Shown here: positions 60,735 through 64,000 of the stretch, piece by piece | Layout of the letters: every line of letters starts with the position of its first letter | Numbering within the stretch: the first letter of the stretch is position 1 | Source of the DNA: Limnoperna fortunei | Lineage: Eukaryota > Mollusca > Bivalvia > Mytilida > Modiolidae | Assembly: GCA_944474755.1 (NCBI GenBank) | Contig: OX104122.1 | Location: 2,350,751 to 2,414,750 of the forward strand | DNA length: 64,000 bases | Direction of reading: 5' to 3' | The notes under the pieces: generated by a model | Seen by the model: the letters and a program-made list of their open reading frames with translations, nothing else | Databases searched by the model: none | Told to the model about the DNA's origin: nothing | Position numbers and translations under genes: made by a program

Positions 60735-60895
60735 TACTAGGAAAAATCCCCTATTTTAGCAGGAAAACTGGCAATCCTTGCCAATTAAGACTGGACAAGC
60801 ATAGTAGTTAGACTCGAACCCACATCTTTAGTGTTGACAAGCACGTGATCCATAATAGACGGCTAACTACCCTAATTACTCAGCCAACGAGGCCC
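60735..60895 (-). mobile_element. tRNA-derived SINE (second family)
   Basis: On the minus strand, GGGCCTCGTTGGCTGAGTAA contains an A-box-like TTGGCTGAGTAATTAGGG. A B-box-like GGGTTCGAGTCTA follows at 60809-60821. The body after it (CTTGTCCAGTCTTAATTGGC, then AGGATTGCCAGTTTTCCTGC) is non-tRNA and resembles a stretch near 14.04 kb. Confidence 0.7.
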
Positions 60896-61830
60896 ACGAT
60901 AATGTATATAAATGTTGGATGTTCCGAAGTTTTGTGTTGGGTGGGTGATGTTAGAGATGTAGCAGGCCTCAGAATGAATAATAAATTTGTGTCACATATG
61001 CATGCAGCATTATATGTCAGAGGAGGATAAAACGTTTGAGGATCATTACTTCTGTGTGATAGGATGGCACAATAAAATCTATCTGATTGTGTTCGTAACG
61101 TAGACTCAATTTGTTAGATCATGTCATGTGTTTGATTGGCCTACAAATTGCTATGCATTCAATACCCAAGTACATGTACTATTCAACAGTTTATTCATTG
61201 CACGTAATTATGTATACAGCTGAACATTAACCAGACATAGCCACCAGTTATGGATTGTGGTTACATGTAATATCTTTGAAACTGTTGTAGATAGAAACCG
61301 TATTTGTTTCCTACATGCTTACATTTTACTATATTACACAGTGACAGCCATCTTGAAACGACACCACCAATAGCCAACTACATTCTTATGTTTATGTTCC
61401 ACTTCCAGCCAACAATAAAGTGAAAACTATGTTTCAACGTGCATTCAATAAAAACCATGCCAGTAATACTAATAGAAATACAGCCATTATTTCAGCAAAC
61501 AATGAACTGTTTGGTCCACTTCCAGTCTTCAATATGTAAACATGAACATCACAAATACAACCCGAACTGTTCAGCTTCCAACAACCAAAAACAAATGCGA
61601 AGTTTCAACCGCCAATAAACATTATTAACTTTAATAAATAACTGAAGAAAATACATAAAAATAATACACATTCTTAATTATGCGTCAACAAGCAAACAAA
61701 TGTAACCAACATAATTTCTGCAATGTTTAATAATTTTGAAAAGTTCTGTTTTTGTCCTGTAACATTTTCACGTGTCTGGATTTCAGATTTTATATGTCAC
61801 TTGACATTTCTGATGTTCCAACAAAGTCTG
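60896..61830. other. Non-coding DNA
   Basis: No gene is recognised. A loose repetition of phrases like CCAACAATAAA and TTCAACCGCCAATAAAC occurs at 61.4-61.6 kb. Confidence 0.5.
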
Positions 61831-62770
61831 GAAATTCAGTTATATTACGTCACAAATCACTGCTGCTGTTCCTGAAATCTGGAGCTTCAGCTTTATAACG
61901 TTACCAAGCCTTGCCGTTGTTCCACCTATGTTTAGTAATTCAGTTGTAACGTCACCAAGCATTTCTCAGTTGTAACATCACCGAGCAATGCTGTTGTTCC
62001 TACCAAGTCTGGTTATTCAGTTTTATTACGTCACCAAGCACTGCTGCTGTTCCACCTATGTCTAGCATTCAGTTGTAACGTCACCGAACATTGCTGTTGT
62101 TCCAATCCTTGCCATATGTGTAGTATTCAGTTGTAACGTCCCCAAGCACTGCTGCTGTTCCACCTATGTCTAGCATACAGTTGTAACGTCACCGAGCATT
62201 GCTGTTGTTCCTACTAAGTCTGGTAATTCAGTTTTATTACGTCACTAAGCACTGTTGTTGTTCCACCTACGTCTAGCATTCAGTTGTAACGTCACCGAAC
62301 ATTGCTGTTGTTCCTACCAAGTCTGGTTATTCGGTTTAATTAAGTCCCCATGTACTGCTAATTCTACTAAGTCTTTCTGGTAACATGGTTTTAACACGTC
62401 AAAAAGCATTGTTGTTACTACTCAGTATGTTAATTCAGCTTTATGACGTCACAAAGCACATTTTGTTGTTCCACCCTAGTTTGGTAATTCGGCTTTATTA
62501 CGTATCGAAACACTGCTGTTGTTCGTACCAAGTCTGTTTATCCAGTTTGACTACGTCACCAAGCACTCCTGTTGTTCGTACCAAGTCTGTTTATCCAGCA
62601 AGACTACGTCACCAAGCACTGCTGTTGTTCCTACCAAGTTTGGTAATTCAATTTTACAACCAATCAGTTTTAAGTCCTGAAATTCAATTTGACTACGACA
62701 CCAAACATTGCTGTTGTTCGATCGAAGCCTGTTTATTTAGTTTTTCTACAAGGCATTGGTAAAATCAGTT
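61830..62770. repeat. Minisatellite, about 50-bp unit, 16-18 copies
   Basis: Units read TTCAGTTGTAACGTCACCAA, then GCACTGCTGCTGTTCC, then ACCTATGTCTAGCA or its alternative ACCAAGTCTGGTAA. The two subtypes are intermixed. An open frame at 62385-62762 is a product of the period. Confidence 0.9.
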
Positions 62771-63420
62771 AATTTCTGGATATTGAGTTTATAGAGCATT
62801 GATAGTTAATTTTGCAGAGGAATATATAGTACAAGGATGTGGAAACATATGACTAAAAGATGGTTATATTGTGTAAATTTTTTAAACGGCTTCAAAAACA
62901 AATTTCTACTTGAACAATTTTATAAAATATTAACCAGATATGTATGCCGAGATAAGGAAAAAGAAAACTGAGTAATTGTTATCGACACATACAGGGACGG
63001 AAAAAGTTTCCGTTCAACAAATCTGACATCCTGTTAAATACATGTATCAAGTACATTTATGACTAATTATAATACTGCTTCTATGTTTTACAGCCCAAAC
63101 CGTTTTATAAAACTTTAGGCACATTGTGTATTTTGTTCCTGATTCAAAGGATTCCTTAGTTTTTTTAAACCTTGGAGAAAAAGTGTCGTTTAGTTCATAC
63201 TAGATTTATAGAATAGCAGTAAACCTATTACTATCATAAAAACAGTTTTATTTGAGTTCGAACAAAGGCCAGTAAACAGGTATGTCATTTAGAAAATATT
63301 ACTGATATATTAACCCGTATAGTTTGGCTTGCTTTGTCTTTTCTGTTAATGTAATAAAATTTCATGCAAATCCGTTTTCAATTGCGATGTATATGCTTGA
63401 GTAACGTTTTATACGAAAAG
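62771..63420. other. Non-coding AT-rich DNA
   Basis: Nothing recognised. Confidence 0.5.
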
Positions 63421-63421
63421 C

Positions 63422-63735
63422 GGGAAGGTGAGGTGGGTACATGCGTTCTAAATAAAATACGGAAAAGAGAAAGGTGAGGGGGAGGACATGAGTTCTAAAG
63501 ATAAGATAATAAAAAAGAGGGAAGGTGAGAGGAGGACATGAATTCTGAAGATAATACAAAAAGAAAGAAGGTGAGGTGGAGGACATGTGTTATGATTATA
63601 ATACAAAAAGAAAGAAGGTGAGGGGAGGACATGAGTTCTGAAGATAATACAAAAAGAAGGAAGGTGAGCGGGAGGACATGTGTTCTGATTATAATACAAG
63701 AAGAAGGAAGGTGAAGAGAGGACATGAGTTCCGAG
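63422..63735. repeat. Purine-rich minisatellite, about 46-bp unit
   Basis: Six to seven copies of GGAAGGTGAG-GGGAGGACATG, then AGTTCTGAAGATAATACAAA. The strand asymmetry is strong (purine-rich plus strand). The minus-strand open frames here are artefacts of the repeat. Confidence 0.9.
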
Positions 63736-63980
63736 TAAAACTAATGTTTAAAATATAGGCAGCACCGCACATTTTATAATTCCCGACGTTACTCCCGAGC
63801 ACCCTAACAGTGCACTTATCCAGAAATATATATCATTTTGCTAATTTGCATAATTAAATGGAGACATAATTGGAAAATCATAGCCGTACCCTCGTATTTT
63901 GGCTAGGTTAATGCGACAAATCACAAAACTAACATCAGATAAAACGGCAGTAAATTCGTTCTATGTTTTCAGTTGTGATT

Positions 63981-63993
63981 GGGGGGGGGGGGG
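63981..63993. repeat. G13 homopolymer
   Basis: Thirteen consecutive G residues near the right window edge. The 63.74-63.98 kb stretch before it shows nothing recognisable. Confidence 0.95.
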
Positions 63994-64000
63994 CTAGGAA

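Noticed and set aside
62385..62762. 125-codon open frame
   Set aside because: It lies within the 50-bp minisatellite and shows only its translated repeat.

Overview
This is animal nuclear DNA, AT-rich and intron-bearing, almost entirely repeat, transposon and pseudogene. A mollusc, probably a bivalve, is my best guess. The reasons are the mix of BEL/Pao, APE-type LINE, tRNA-derived SINE and FLYWCH-type MULE elements, the serpin family, and the AAGGTCA-rich dispersed repeats. No species is assigned. No complete intact gene was found. The only coding stretch without a visible lesion is the N-terminal part of a serpin cut off by the left window edge.

Layout: 1-292 is the serpin N-terminus (minus strand). 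1261-8086 is a 27-bp minisatellite with a 22-bp short unit and a 1.2-1.5 kb higher-order repeat. 8087-11450 is a complete-ended but broken Mutator-like (MULE) transposon inserted in that satellite with an 8-bp target duplication. 11.6-16.7 kb holds small minisatellites and dispersed repeat fragments. 16684-23580 and 23581-30465 are two nearly identical tandem copies of a 6.9-kb unit. Each carries a serpin pseudogene with the same lesions and the RNase H/integrase end of a BEL/Pao retrotransposon. The rest of that element (RT, protease, Gag) lies at 30.5-34.1 kb, and its RT is split by a 726-bp insertion with a 9-bp target duplication. 35.48-39.19 kb is a decayed APE-type LINE (minus), followed by two SINE copies and a probable LINE ORF1 tail at 40.5-41.0 kb. 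41.02-55.92 kb is a second large satellite, with a 30-bp unit rich in palindromes and a complex higher-order structure. 55.9-63.7 kb is a cluster of unrelated 37-55-bp minisatellites. One of them is interrupted by a 920-bp foldback element with a 9-bp target duplication.

The strongest observations are three insertions whose borders can be read to the base because they interrupt a recognisable sequence (a satellite, an RT domain, a minisatellite). All have 8-9-bp target duplications, and two have MULE-like ends built from CAATTG-containing subterminal repeats. Next are the clean 6.9-kb tandem duplication and the two satellites. Because 27 and 30 bp are multiples of three, the satellites create long but meaningless open frames on both strands.

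Limits: everything was read by eye. Family calls rest on motifs, element borders outside the three clear cases are approximate, and copy numbers and identities are estimates.
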